Shown here piece after piece: positions 48,326-60,195 of a DNA stretch of 64,000 nt. How positions within the stretch are numbered: the stretch's first letter is position 1; each line of letters begins with the position of its first letter. The stretch is from Flaccisagitta enflata. Lineage: Eukaryota; Chaetognatha; Sagittoidea; Aphragmophora. The DNA is taken from NCBI GenBank assembly GCA_965153355.1, contig OZ231128.1, forward strand, positions 34,658,001 to 34,722,000, in the 5' to 3' direction. The notes below the pieces were generated by a model. That model saw nothing but the letters and a program-made list of their open reading frames with translations. It was not told the DNA's origin and searched no databases. Made by a program: the position numbers and the translations under genes.

Positions 48326-48424
48326 AGGGGTTTTCGCATTGGGAATGTTATCGTGATATTACTTAGGGATACTTAAAAAATATCTAGATGATATCTAGAT
48401 AATGAGCCCATTGCGAAAACCCCT
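48326..48424. mobile_element. Second copy of the same MITE, 99 bp
   Basis: Ends AGGGGTTTTCGCATTGGG and CCATTGCGAAAACCCCT, flanked on both sides by TAA. A 3-bp TAA/TWA duplication points to the PIF/Harbinger group. The inner sequence (ATATCTAGATGATATCTAG) differs by small changes from the copy at 47.5 kb. Confidence 0.85.
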
Positions 48425-49369
48425 TAAAGCTAAGAGGCTGGGATTGGTCTAGAATGAAACATTGGGGTTGGGATTGGGATTGGTCTAGAATGAAAGATTT
48501 TTTGAAAATCTGTCAAATGGTCGCTGATTTCGTATACTTTCTTCTATTCAAACATGGATATTATAACTTTAAGAGAGGAAAAAGATTTTTTAAAATTGTG
48601 TAATAAAAAAATTCTCTCTTTTGTTATTCATAAAAGGTTTAAATCAAGTGAAAACGTATCAAAGTTCATGACATTGAGAAAGCCCTTAAAAAAATCTGTC
48701 ATTTGAGCTGTCCATTAGGTTTACAAGCCCTGATTACAGTTCACCGAAAGGTAAGAGATTCACCAAGCAAAATAAAAAAGTTTTAAATTCATTAAATCGT
48801 AAAATTTTTCAACTTGCGTCAAAGTTGCTTCAATCTCACTGGCTCAGAAGATATTTTTTGTCTCTTCATATATCCAAGCAGAAAATATTATGTAATTCAA
48901 TACTTGGCTGACCAGTTAGGTTTGAGAAAAAAAATTGGTCTTTGTGCCTAATGCTCTGGAGTTACAAGCTCAATTCTTATAACAATTACAATAGTTATAG
49001 TAAAATTTGTCCTCTATAAACAATGAAAGAAAAACTATTGTTTTCCCACTTTAGTACATTTGTCTTCACTTAAACATAAGATTCAAAGGAGTTGATTAAA
49101 ATCGATGGGACTGGTGGCAAATTGTTCATTTTTTGAAGCCTTTTACAATGCTCATATAACAATTTATTCGTCAAAATTAAAACTATGTAAAATTAGAATG
49201 GAAGTCGTTTCGTTTTCTGTATATGATGATATAGATGTAAAAATACACAATTAGATTTTTTCATACATTCATCGTTACTATCTTGGAAACAAAAATCTTT
49301 ATTCTTTGAAAACAACTTCATTTATTGATGTTAAAATGGATACATATTAATCGTAGAGACATCAATAAT
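48425..49369. other. No gene recognised
   Basis: AT-rich; tandem GGGATTGGTCTAGAATGAAA appears twice near 48440-48500. No exon. Confidence 0.35.
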
Positions 49370-49776
49370 TACAGACGGGACCCTAATAAGAGCGGAGGAG
49401 GGATCCAATTGTTACATGCCCCCCCCTACAGCTCACATGGTCCATTCAATTTCCTCAATTATAGTGGCGGTTGACACCTTAGGTGGATACAATTGGCGCC
49501 ACCGTGACGATTTTTCAATTTCCACCTTTAACACCCCCAATGGGCCAATTTTGTATCAAAATTAGAGAAAAAAAATTATTGGATTTTTTGGGCTTTGGAG
49601 GTGGTTTGAAGGGGTTCAGGGTGGAAATTGAAAAATCGCCACGGTGGCGCCATTTCTATCCACCTAAGGTGTCAAGCGCCACTGCAATCGTGGAAATTGA
49701 TTGAACCATATGAGCTAAAGGGGGGGCATGTAACGCTTAGGGTCCCTCCTCCGCTCTTATTAGGGTCCCGTCTGTA
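49370..49776. mobile_element. 407-bp near-perfect inverted-repeat MITE
   Basis: TACAGACGGGACCCTAATAA and TTATTAGGGTCCCGTCTGTA at the ends, with arms extending almost to the centre (CGGAGGAGGGA, CACCTTAGGTGGAT, GGCGCCACCGTG). TA at both borders suggests Tc1/mariner mobilisation. Confidence 0.88.
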
Positions 49777-50219
49777 GTGTGAAGCCCTTTTGACTAAATC
49801 ACACCCACCATTTGTGAGGGAAGCGTTTTGTAGAGCTTTTTAAGGTATTCTGGTGTTATCACCATCCAGACTATTCTCGTCATTTTCTTGATCCCTTTTC
49901 TCTACTACATTTAGACCTAAAGCTCCAAAGAGACTCGACAAATCATAGAAAATTGACGACATAACACCTGTGCAAGAATTATTGCAACAACTTTGTATGA
50001 TAGTGAAACCTAAATGAAAAAAATGAAGAAATTTGGTTTTCACAGTTAGTTATTACTCAAAAAATGCTTCATTTTGCTCATGATTAACATCCCAATTAGT
50101 TAAAACAAAGCCAAGATATAACAAAATCAGTGAAAACATCTTTCTCTCTCGGCACTGCAAAATTACCAGAAAACAGTGTCATCTTTTGAAAGACTGCTAA
50201 ATTTGATTGAACATAGACG

Positions 50220-50350
50220 AAATCATGTGGATTGCGCCACTGGTTAGATCTTGAGCTGTAGTTCGATAATCTCATAGATTTCAAGTCTAATTTCATAAGC
50301 AAAGTGGTCAAATTTTGGTGTAAAAATAACCCAAAAATTGACATTCTGAA
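50220..50350 (-). repeat. Solo arm of the 1-5 kb inverted repeat family
   Basis: ATGTGGATTGCGCCACTGGT, TAGATCTTGAGC, GATAATCTCATAGATTTCAA and AAGTGGTCAAATTTTGG match the right arm near 4055-4150. Confidence 0.7.
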
Positions 50351-50447
50351 CACAACCACCTCTTAGTGCTGATAAAAAAATCACACTTGCGCCTTCTAAA
50401 AAGGATTGAAATTTTTTTTCTTTCTTGTTATAGCTAGTATTATCATA

Positions 50448-50593
50448 ACAAGGCCGGATACACGGCCACCAGTTGCGGACAGGTGGGCAGGGGTGGAAAT
50501 GCGCGTTTTCCCACTTTTCAACTTGATCGTGACCGACCGACCGACCGACAGATGGACAAAGCCTCTTATAGAGTTGCGTGTCCGCAACTAAAA
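50448..50593 (+). mobile_element. Family 1 copy, full length (T type)
   Basis: The cleanest copy: CAAGGCCGGATACACGGCCA, arm AGTTGCGGAC, GGTGGGCAGGGGTGG, GCGCGTTTTCCCACTTTTC, (CCGA)n, AAAGCCTCTTATAGAGTTGC and GTGTCCGCAACTAAAAA. Confidence 0.9.
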
Positions 50594-50642
50594 ATAACTC
50601 AGTATAGGTCAAGGGGAGCCAAATTGATAAATATCATGTTGT

Positions 50643-51005
50643 TGCAATAATTATTAGGGTGACTTAAAATATGGTCAAATCCGAATCTCGTCTTCCTCGC
50701 GGGAGAAATGTGAGCATTTCCATCATAGATGGTAACTCTAAAATCTGGAGATGATCAGACAAAGTTTACTCATGGCCGCAACCCCACACCATTCCCGTTA
50801 TAAAAGATAGGAAGCTGCAGAGGCCAAATTCTTTCCTGTACATTTTCTATGGGAAATGAGGGGGGGTTGCGGCCATGAGTAAACTTCATTTGATTGCCAC
50901 CAGATTTTATGGTTATCATCTGTGATGGAAATGGTCTAATTTCTCCTACGAGGGAGACCAGATTCAAATATGACCATATTTTCAGTCACCCTAATAATTA
51001 TTGCA
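50643..51005. mobile_element. 363-bp inverted-repeat MITE
   Basis: TGCAATAATTATTAGGGTGA and TCACCCTAATAATTATTGCA at the ends. Arms continue through AATATGGTCA, GATGGTAAC and TTTACTCATGGCCGCAACCC. Confidence 0.88.
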
Positions 51006-51008
51006 GAG

Positions 51009-51167
51009 ATGTTAAATGAAGACCGTCAAATTTTCAAGCAGTCTTCGCAAATTGCATCTGTCTACCTCAATGCGTTTAGATATAATTCAATAAAGAGTGA
51101 AAGGATTTCATTTGAAGATTGTATAGAAATGGCAAAAGCGAAATTAAAATATTTCATTCAAAGTTAA
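51009..51167 (+). CDS. Unidentified 52-codon ORF (low confidence)
   Basis: It starts MLNEDRQIFKQSS and ends CIEMAKAKLKYFIQS with TAA. The composition is protein-like (amphipathic, no low complexity), and an acceptor-like TTATTGCAG precedes it by two bases, but that sequence is also the MITE end. Family unknown; could be a terminal exon or chance. Confidence 0.2.
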   Translation: MLNEDRQIFKQSSQIASVYLNAFRYNSIKSERISFEDCIEMAKAKLKYFIQS

Positions 51168-51538
51168 GTAACTTTTGAACGCATAGAGTAAGAGAGATGC
51201 GGTTTGCGTAGGTTTTTTGCAAATTTAAAGGGCTTTAATTTGGTCACCAATTTTTTTTCAGGGGTGTAAATAATTGAGTCGCTTTTGATTTTTTTCCCCT
51301 CTACCTTTGATTTTCCTCCACGCGACTCATTGCGTCGTATTTTAAAATCTATGAATTTCTTCCCCATGAAGCAATGAGACTGTGTATTTCAGGTTTGAAT
51401 AGTGTTAAATTGTGTATTTTCTCTTTTTTTTTTCTTTTTTTTTCCCTTTGATTTTCTTCCCCATCTCCAAACCCTTTGATTTTGGGGGTGGGGAAAACTG
51501 AATTATATACAGGCCTGATTTTTTTAAAGATCGCTAAT

Positions 51539-51882
51539 ATAACCAGAGCTATAAGTTTAAACATGAGTAAAGATTTCCTTTTCCATGATAGTACATCATT
51601 GTTAACTAAGAGATTTTGTAGTTTTTGCGCAGCGGCCCCATAGGGGCCAATGACCTATGCTTTCACACAGGAGAAATTTCTCTGTCTGTCCGTCCGTCCG
51701 TTTATTGGTATAACCAGAGCTATAAGTTTAAACATGAGTAAAGATTTCCTTTTCCAAGATAGTACATCATTGTTAACTAAGAGATTTTGTAGTTTTTGCG
51801 CAGCGGCCCCAAAGGGGCTGATGACCTATGCTTTCACACAGGAGAAATTTCTCCGTCTGTCCGTCCATCCATCCGTCCGTCC
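51539..51882. repeat. 172-bp tandem duplication at a family 2 start
   Basis: ATAACCAGAGCTATAAGTTT to GAGAAATTTCTC occurs at 51539 and again at 51711, nearly identical. The duplicated unit contains host flank plus the family 2 left end (GCGCAGCGGCCCCA), so the duplication post-dates insertion. Confidence 0.9.
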
Positions 51883-52824
51883 GTCCGTCCATGCGTCCGT
51901 CCGTCCGTCCGTCCATCTGTCCATCCATCCGTCCGTCCATCCGTCCGTCCGTCCGTCCGTCCGTCTGTCCGTCTGTCCATCCATCCGTCCATCCCCCCCC
52001 GCCTCAAGGCTTAGATCCTAGCCTTGAGCCCCAAATACCAGCCTTGAGGCCCAAATACCAGCCTTGAGGCCCAAATTTCATCCTTGAGGCCCAAATCCCA
52101 GTCCTGAGGCCCAAATCCCAGCCTTGAGGCCCAAATCCCAGCCTAGGGGCCCATATCCCAGCTTTGAAGCCCATATCCCAGCCTTGAGGCCCAAATTTTT
52201 TGCCTCCAGATCAAATTAGCATAGGTCATCGGACCCTTTGGGGCCTGCTGACCTATCAAATCCCAGCCTTGAGGCCCAAATTTCATCCTTGAGGCCCAAA
52301 TCCCAGTCTTGAGGCCCAGATCCTAGCCTTGGGGCTCAAATCCCAGCCTTGAGGCCCAAATTCCAGCGTTGAGTCCCAAATTATTCACCTCCAGATCAAA
52401 TTAACATAGGCCATTGGATCCTTCGGGGCCTGCTGACCTATCAAATCTCAGCCTTGAAGCCCAAATCTCAACCAAGAAGCTGGAATCTCTGCCTTGAGGC
52501 TCAAATCCCAGGCTTTAGGCCATAGCTGAAAAATATTTTCTGAAAATAATGCTATAAATTCAAACTAAGCTGGTAATAGCTGATGGAAAAAAAACAAACT
52601 AAAAGCATAGAATTCGATCATTCTTAAAATGTACCTTTAAACATGGAGAAAGATTATTAATAACATGAGTTTATGAATACTTGACTCACCTTTCTAATAA
52701 CAAACTTACTAAGCATAGGTCATCGGCCCCTTCAGGGCCGCTGCCCCTCTAAGCATCACACACCCACATGCACTCATATAGGGGCAACGGGAACCGCTGA
52801 CCATCTAACGCTTTGGCGACTATT
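51799..52824 (+). mobile_element. Family 2 copy H with a (CCGT)n tract
   Basis: GCGCAGCGGCCCCAAAGGGG, TATGCTTTCACACAGGAG, then a CCGT/CCAT tract (51855-51992), an array of CCCAAATCCCAGCCTTGAGG units, two internal GCATAGGTCATCGGACCC-like modules (52210, 52408), and the right end GGAACCGCTGACCATCTAAC with GCGACTATT. The internal modules show that a segment of array plus module was itself duplicated. Confidence 0.8.
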
Positions 52825-53686
52825 TTTTCTATATTGACAATAAGGCACTAACTTTGGGATTGATCACCGTGTGTGAAGCCCGTAGAGTTCCTTGCTCGCG
52901 ACTCGAAATGAAATATTCCCATTGATAATTGAAGTAGACGCTCGAAAGGGAGAACATTCAACTGTTTATCACTGTATGATAAGGTGTCTGTTCTGACTCT
53001 AAACCGCCATTCATTGGATATTTCAAAAAGATTATAGCCATCACATTTTTTTAATAAATCTCCCCTCTTTGTCAACATTTTCCAACATAATTATCTCCAT
53101 TAATGCGGGGAGATGAATAATTTGATGAAATTCGAACCTTTCTTTCCTTCCATTCTTTTATTCTCTTCTTTCTATCTTATTTTTCTTTTTTTTTTTGAAA
53201 AGCCAGAAATGGTGTTAGAATATTTCAAATCACCACGATACGTCTCTTTCGCTTGTCATGTCTTTCATCTTTTTATAAAAAGGGAGAAAATTTATAAATA
53301 GAAAATCATTTTAAACAGTTTAGCCATACTACCTATGCTGCGGATAAAACCTGATGTCCCTCTCTATGACGGCAATTTTTGAAGAGAAGATTTAGTGTGC
53401 CCTTCCCCCCCATCCGCAATAATATTGTTACCGTGCGCGACTTGTTACCCTCGTTGACACCCTGATTGTAGCCTTTTGGTTGTTCACCGTCCAACAGCTT
53501 GCTCTTCGCGTGGAGGTTTATCTTACTCAGCCTGGAGCAAAGCCTAATCTTATACCATAACTATTTAGTGTGGATCTTTCTTTAAATGAACAGAAAAAAA
53601 ACTGTGTACATTAATTTCATGCCTATCCTGCGTTAGCAGACCATGACAAATGAGAAAAAACTGATTTTTGAAGCGTGTGGTCTTAA

Positions 53687-53690
<4 letters not shown>
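52825..53690. other. No gene recognised; weak family 1 remnant
   Basis: CCCATCCGCAATAATATTGTTA at about 53410 resembles the diverged family 1 end also seen at 31870 and 57140. No exon. Confidence 0.35.
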
Positions 53691-53756
<66 letters not shown>

Positions 53757-53800
53757 AAAGAGAGAGGGAGAGAAAGAGGGAGAGAGAGAGAGGCACAGAG
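53691..53800. repeat. (GA)n microsatellite
   Basis: GA block to about 53754 and a degenerate GA/GGGA extension. Confidence 0.95.
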
Positions 53801-54375
53801 ACAGAGAAACATACAGTGCAAACTGCAAAGTCAACCCAAACTGGAGAATGGACAAAGTACACTTAAAGCCCATAAAAGGGGTGTCCAAGGACCAGGGGCG
53901 TATTGGAGCTAAAATCTTTGGGACAGCAAGCCCTAATATGTGTCCCAATGAATTCTGTGTCCAAATGAAAAGTATAGTAAGATTTTCATGATATAATGTT
54001 ATTGATTTATGTCTAATTGAAATAGGAAGTATTTACAAATGTAGGTAACAGCAACTTTTCTAACTTAACTCAATGAAATCATTTACAATAAAAAGATAAT
54101 GTAAATGTATAAAATATATCAAATGTGTTATTGAATTTGAGAAATACTTGTTTTACTTTTTTTCTTTCATGCATTTGTGTCCGACAGGGGCAGCAGCTGC
54201 TGCCCCTGACGCCCTGTCTCATACGCCTCTGCCAAGGACCAACAAACTTCTTGAAAAGACTATGAATCTATATACATTCTAGGGGGAATCCCGTTTCTCT
54301 TGAATCCGTCATAGCAGAGTTAACTGTATAAAGATTGCAAAAAAGCTAAGAGCATTGCAGGAGACTTGTAGGAAC

Positions 54376-54470
54376 AAGGCCAGATACACGGCAAAACAGA
54401 TGCGGAAGGTTGGCCAGTGGTAGTAATGTAAAAACCGCCTGCAATTCAAAAAGGTTCCAGATGATGGCTG
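54376..54470 (+). mobile_element. Family 1 fragment (5' half)
   Basis: ACAAGGCCAGATACACGGCA, ACAGATGCGGAAGG, AAAAACCGCCTGCAATT. The 3' half is missing; a TA-flanked MITE starts nearby. Confidence 0.6.
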
Positions 54471-54487
54471 ATCAAACGTTTAACATA

Positions 54488-54898
54488 CTATATGAATTAA
54501 AAAAAAAGACGCACTTTTGAATGATTGATTGCGCCATTGAAAATCACAAAAACTAATTAAAATCTTAGACCATTTTGAAGCTATTGAAAAACTCTTTCAT
54601 TTGGCGCCAATCTGGTATCTCTATCTTTTTTCATTTGGAAATGGCATTAGTTTGAGTAAAAACGTTGCCAAATTTGTTTTTGCAGTCCCTTTGAAAAAGA
54701 TGCAATTCAGCAAAATGGTGTCTCACTTTAAAGACCTCTAGCTCCTAAACCGTTAAAGATACAGATCTGGGATTGGTCTAGAATGAAAGATAATTTGAAA
54801 ATCTTCAAAATCACTCTTTCTGTAAAATTTTGTTTGTACTTTTTAAGTCAGTTTTATCAGCAAATACAAAGGTGCGTCTTTTTTCTTAATTCGCATAG
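54488..54898. mobile_element. ~411-bp TA-flanked inverted-repeat MITE
   Basis: TACTATATGAATTAAAAA with AAGACGCAC at the left, GTGCGTCTTTTTTCTTAATT with CGCATAGTA at the right. TA at both borders. Confidence 0.78.
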
Positions 54899-54913
54899 TA
54901 AACTTTAAGATCT

Positions 54914-55115
54914 AAGCAGAATGTTTATTTTCATGATGGAGTAGTACAGTGCAAAAAGCAAACCAAAAAGTTAGCCTAAATTTTCGATATCCACTTTGGG
55001 AATCATCATCATGCCTCTAATGATGATTCCCAAAGTGGATATCGAAAATTTAGGCTAACTTTTTGGTTTGCTTTTTGCACTGTACTACTCCATCATGAAA
55101 ATAAACATTCTGCTT
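54914..55115. repeat. Perfect 95-bp-arm hairpin
   Basis: Arms 54914-55008 and 55021-55115 are exact reverse complements, with a 12-base loop TCATGCCTCTAA. The motif ACTTTAAGATCT lies just before the left arm (54901) and again at about 55150. No mismatch across 95 bp indicates very recent origin, gene conversion or an artefact. Confidence 0.97.
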
Positions 55116-55889
55116 ATTATACTACCCGTGCTTGCGATGACGATTCGTGAACTTTAAGATCTATTTTAGTTTATAGATGTTTTTAAATGTGAATCATTCT
55201 TATAGGATTTTTGAAAAATGTGTGTTGTTGGATAAAGAACTATCATAGCACAATTGTTGTAAACTTCAGATTTCAAGAATTTGGTTTGCTAATTTGAATT
55301 TCTATATTTGATTTTGATGCTTATTTGATCTTCCAGACTCCAGTTTAGATTTTCTTTTCTCGAAACGTGCTGTAGGAAGTGGGATAGAAAAAGAAAAGGG
55401 GAAACGAGTCGGGAAACACAAGCTAGTCTAAACTCAAATTATGAAGCAGACAACTGGGGAACCATTTGATGCGAGCAGAAAAGGCAAACCGACCATCTGA
55501 CCCACGAATACTAGTCACTCACCACTGCATTGACTACCATATCCTTATATACACTGAGAGGCAATGGATACCAATGACTATTTGACCGTTTTGCAACTTT
55601 TCCTCCCTCCAATTCAAACTCGAGGCTCGCAAATCCAGACCCACGGCTGAAATCCTCACCTTACCTCAAAGATCCAATTCCAAGCTTCAGGCTTAACCCA
55701 ACATAACAGATCTAATTCCAATCTTCCTGGCATATATCGTACTTGCATACTTGCATATTTTAACAGCTCCTTAGGACCGCTGCCACCTCTGTCATTATTA
55801 CATACCTTTTAGTACTTTCTTTGAGAAAACTGATGCCGCTTACCATCTGACGTTTTTAGACAAATAAACATGTATTTGCTCAGAGCGCT
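55116..55889. other. No gene recognised; decayed family 2 remnant
   Basis: CAATTCAAACTCGAGGCTCG, then GCTGCCACC and GCTTACCATCTGACG at 55610-55860 look like an old family 2 copy. Confidence 0.45.
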
Positions 55890-56040
55890 TAAACAAGGTC
55901 GGGAGTCGCGTGCAGGTGGGTAGGGGCAGTGATAAAGTAGGCCTGCGAGGCATTTGGACGGGAGCAGTACAACGAAAAACGCTTAAAAACGCCAAAAAAT
56001 ATAAACCGACCAACTGAACGACCAACAGACCGACTGCGAC
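55890..56040 (+). mobile_element. Diverged family 1 copy
   Basis: AACAAGGTCGGGAGTCGCGT, GCAGGTGGGTAGGGGC, AAACGCTTAAAAACGCC, ACCGACCAACTGAACGACC. The terminal hairpin is damaged. Confidence 0.65.
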
Positions 56041-56638
56041 CCACACTGGCCCTTATTGGCCACCTATCAAGCTTATAAGCCTATCTCAACTATATCCACC
56101 CATAACCACCACCTTCCACCCCTAATTGGCCACCTATCAAGCTCAGGGGTGTTTACAGTGCGGCGCATTAAAAAGTTTCCAGCAGTTTAGAAGCTCGTTA
56201 TTTCAATTGTAGTTTCTTCAAACAATCTATGAGACTTGTTAACCTTTTCAAAAACTGTATTAATCTAGTCCAATCCCATTCATGTAACTTAAATGGTTAA
56301 AAAGCTTTTAGGGTTCAAAGATGATAAGCAATTTACTTATGCTTAGCAGCAAACAGCCTTTGACAGAACATAAAGTTGTACCTTCCACCCGCGACCAACA
56401 TACCACCTGCACGCGGCTAAAAATAAGCGAGCACAATGCCGAACCAAATGAGAGAGTAAAAAAACGAATATCGTATAGCGAGGATTTATTGATTAAAAAG
56501 AAATATTCATGATAAGGAAGCTGAGACGAGATGAATGAATTGGTCAAGTCTGACAAGTCATAAGAGGTCAAGGACAACTTAGAATTATGAGTCGCAGCGG
56601 GGAGATTGACCAAGTCAGAGAAGAGCACACAAGGTCAT

Positions 56639-56643
<5 letters not shown>
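56041..56643. other. No gene recognised
   Basis: A ~30-bp direct repeat TGGCCACCTATCAAGCT at 56056 and 56127. A 106-codon minus frame (56308-56628) has no recognised motif. Confidence 0.35.

Positions 56644-56719
<76 letters not shown>
56644..56719. repeat. (CT)n microsatellite
   Basis: About 38 CT units. Confidence 0.96.
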
Positions 56720-56720
<1 letters not shown>

Positions 56721-56936
56721 TCAATAATCATTAGTCAAGTTTTTTTTGGTGAGTCATATTATGGTCTTTAATCTCTTTGAGGCGTGACTGCTTGAATTAT
56801 GATTTATCATATTTTCCTCTAAAAACACTTGTCATGTAAAATTGCGTGACTTGTAAGTATAACCGCCCTAGCTAACTGCTTCTCGACATTTCCCCCCCCC
56901 CCCATGTTTTATAGACGTAAATTTTGGAACGATGTT

Positions 56937-57180
56937 CTTTTTAGTCGCGTACTAGCGACTTTTTAACTATAAGAGAGTTTGTCTGGCCGTCCGTCGGTCC
57001 GTCCGTTTGTACATTCGTCGGTTCATGGACACAAGTCGAAAAGTAGAACCATGGGCGTATACCGTAGATGCTTGCGTGTGTGGGGGGTCCCCAGTGGGAA
57101 GATGGAAAGGGGTGTGTGGTTAGGGGTTGGATGCCCACCCGTCCGCGACGATATTGTAACCCTGCATTACTTTTTAGATC
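56937..57180 (-). mobile_element. Long, diverged family 1 copy
   Basis: TTTTTAGTCGCGTACTAGCG, ACTATAAGAGAGTTTGTC, GTCCGTCGGTCCGTCCG, then G-rich filler and CACCCGTCCGCGACGATATT. It belongs to the subtype ending in GATATTGT(A/G)A also seen at 31.9 and 53.4 kb. Confidence 0.65.
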
Positions 57181-57902
57181 TTTGCTAGGCTCCAAATAGT
57201 GGCAAATAGTGCAGTTCGAACACGCACACCAGGATGGATTTGGAAGGAGGTAGACTCCAGAAGTCTATCAAAAATTCCCTGATAAAAAGCCTAACAATTT
57301 GAATGAATTAGAGACGCATGACAAGAAACACAGTCGCAACTCGTAAGAACGTGAAACATATCAAAGTCTACAGGCAAAATCCGAGAGGCGGTAATCACAG
57401 ATCTCATATCTTTTTGTCATCTCAACCGTTTACGTGTTACTTGGCCGTGACTTAAGTTTTAAAAAAAAGTTTTTGTCCGCCATCTATCGAACAAAACTTT
57501 GTTCTCATGAGGCTCCCATTAAATACTTTGGTTAATTCAGGGTGATGGGGAAGGGGGAAGGGGGATGAGGGGGTGTGGGGGTGAGGGGGTGAAGGGGTGA
57601 GGGGGAAGGGATGCGATCCTCTCCGGACCTTGTTGGAGGGTCATGAAACCTGGCAAATCTTAGTATTAAATTCAACATAGACATTTTGTAGAATAAGATA
57701 AGTGTCTTCGGTCTACCATAAATGCGCGCCCTGACTCGCTACGTTGTTAAAGAAGGTTTTGGAAAGAATCCAAAGTTCCAAACTAGGCTGAACAACGAAT
57801 ATGACTGGAAAAGCGGCAACTGTTTACAGTAGGTTTACTCGTGAGATCAACGCTATGTCCTGAGTAATTATCCCCGCTTTCTTATCTGCCAGTCACTCCT
57901 GC

Positions 57903-57903
<1 letters not shown>
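57181..57903. other. No gene; G-rich tract
   Basis: 57541-57610 is (GGGGGTGA)n-like, with many G4/G5 runs on the + strand, able in principle to form G-quadruplexes. Confidence 0.5.
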
Positions 57904-57979
<76 letters not shown>

Positions 57980-58024
57980 TGTGTGTGTTTGTGTGTTTGT
58001 GTGTGTGTATGTGTGTCTGTGTGT

Positions 58025-58080
<56 letters not shown>
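57904..58080. repeat. (GT)n/(CT)n compound microsatellite
   Basis: GT units with GTTT, GTAT and GTCT variants at the right, then pure CT from about 58028. Confidence 0.97.
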
Positions 58081-58084
<4 letters not shown>

Positions 58085-59705
58085 CCCAAGCGAAGGGTGC
58101 GCGGGTGAAAATTCCCAGGCTGTCGTTACTTTCTTTAAGGCTAACGAGGCTTAACGCCATTACGGCGATAGAATGGGTGAATAGGCTCAGCGATATTCTT
58201 AGCAAGGCAAGGAGCGGCTTATGGATCAACCCACGGATCTTTCGCTCTCTCTCTTCTTTGGTTTAAATACATCAAAATTGAACCATGAACTACATCCATT
58301 AATATCACATAAATTTCATATTTCACGATGCTCTGTGAGCGATAAAATGGGTTTATCCGTCGACTGAGATGCCGACATTACCGATGCCATGGATAAAAAG
58401 ACCTTTTAACAATAAAGTCGCGGGTGATGGGATTTTAAGATAATACCCCACTTTGTCGGTCCATCGTTTGTTCGTTCGATCTGTTAATCTATCGGTCATA
58501 TTTTTCGGCTCCTTTGCCCTTGTCGAATTCACTCAAGAAATTCTTCACTAACCCTGTCTACCTGTGCGCGACCGTGACAGTCGATTAGACGGCCATTATT
58601 TTTGTCTACATCAAAATCAGCGATAGCTATGAATGTGTATATCCGGTTTCAATCATTTGAAATACCTCTAGAAATTGCAGAATAATCACTGCCTTCAGAG
58701 TTTGACATTTTGAAAACTGTTTGATGAATATAAAAAAAAGACAGAAGAATAAAACAAAAACAAATCTAGGTGAGGACTCATACAATTGAGTCTTCAAATA
58801 CCAATGAGACTGTTTGACGTGAAGGTACCCCGTCAGTGACAAACAATGAAAGAGAGAGAACAAAAAAATAGGCGTGAATCTTTTGGCAAAGAAGAAAAAA
58901 ACGAAAGTGAAACCTTGACTAAAGGTGTGTCTCATGCAAATCGATTTTGAAACTGCGAAAAAGAATCCGCAAAGAAAAAAAAGGTGGTGAAACAAAGAAG
59001 GCGTCATGGAAAAGAAATGACAAGCACAATCCCCAAAGTAGTATCAATGGTTGAATGTTGTGTCGCGCCGAATACAAATCACCTTTTATTTTTTCTGAAT
59101 ACCACACCAAGTCTTTCAACAAATATAGCTTTGTTTTTGTCGCGCATGACAAGCGACAAATATTCGTGACAACTTTCCTTAGGTAATCAAGATCTGGGTT
59201 TGTTTCACGATGATTCATATTAATTCTAAGAGCACTTACGGACGTACTATATTCCTTGTTGCGTTTCAATAGGCGAGGAGCATAAACAATTTCCAACGCC
59301 TAAATGGACAGAATTACGATATGGCATTGATATGACCTATGATGCCTACTTCAACTCTCTTTTACTATCCCTCAAGAAGGAATTTAATTCAGAACCCGGA
59401 ATCTTATGATACGATTAAGGAATAATTGTCAGAGTTCCGGGTAATGTTTTACGGACATGTGGGAAATGTGAAGAAACTTAAAGTATGATCCCTTAGAGGT
59501 CACAATCCATCCACACATCCATCCATCTATGATGCATACATCCATACATCCATTCATCCACCCTTTTCATTTTCACTTCTACTCTTGGCGTTTCGTAACT
59601 TCAGCGTTGACCGTGAATAAGCATATGACTTACGATGTTAATGCCATCTTAAGCCACTTTTGCGTCAGCAGCATGTTATGTCATTTAAGCCCATGATCAC
59701 TTCCG

Positions 59706-59708
<3 letters not shown>
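58081..59708. other. No gene recognised; decayed family 1 pieces
   Basis: TTTGTCGGTCCATCG at 58453 and TGTGCGCGACCGTGAC at 58562 look like an old family 1 copy. CATCCATC repeats at about 59505-59560. Frames at 58627-59296 show no motif. Confidence 0.4.

Positions 59709-59774
<66 letters not shown>
59709..59774. repeat. (GA)n/(CAGA)n microsatellite
   Basis: GA block followed by six CAGA units. Confidence 0.95.
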
Positions 59775-59775
<1 letters not shown>

Positions 59776-60079
59776 AAAAAAGAAACAAAGTAAAGATAAA
59801 GTTAGTTTTCAGGGATACTCTTGTCTCTCTCAGTCATTACTTTGGCATGAACATAGGTGGAGACGAACAGAAATACAAAAAAGAAAAAAGAATGAAGCGG
59901 CAAAACAAACCCAACAGGCCAACAGTCTCGTGCTCCGTTTTACAGTTACTCACACAACTACATTCATCCAATCCCCTTCGTTCCTTCCTTCCCTCCTCCC
60001 CTTCTTTCGTTCCTCCCTTCTTTCCCGAACTCCTTCCTGCCGTCATTCCTTCTTTTAGTATCAACTTAGTTTTTCTTTG

Positions 60080-60195
60080 AATCCCAAAGAAGTCCAAAAT
60101 TTAAGAACAAAGACCGACCTTTGGTTGGACGGACCAATTAACGGACCAACGGACCAACAGAGCAAGGTGTAAAGACGCATGCACGCGACTAAAAA
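60080..60195 (+). mobile_element. Family 1 3' fragment
   Basis: GGACCAATTAACGGACCAAC, AGAGCAAGGTGTAAAGACGC and ATGCACGCGACTAAAAA. A fragment in the other orientation follows at about 60285-60330 (GCGTCATCGCATCTCTAAAA). Confidence 0.65.
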
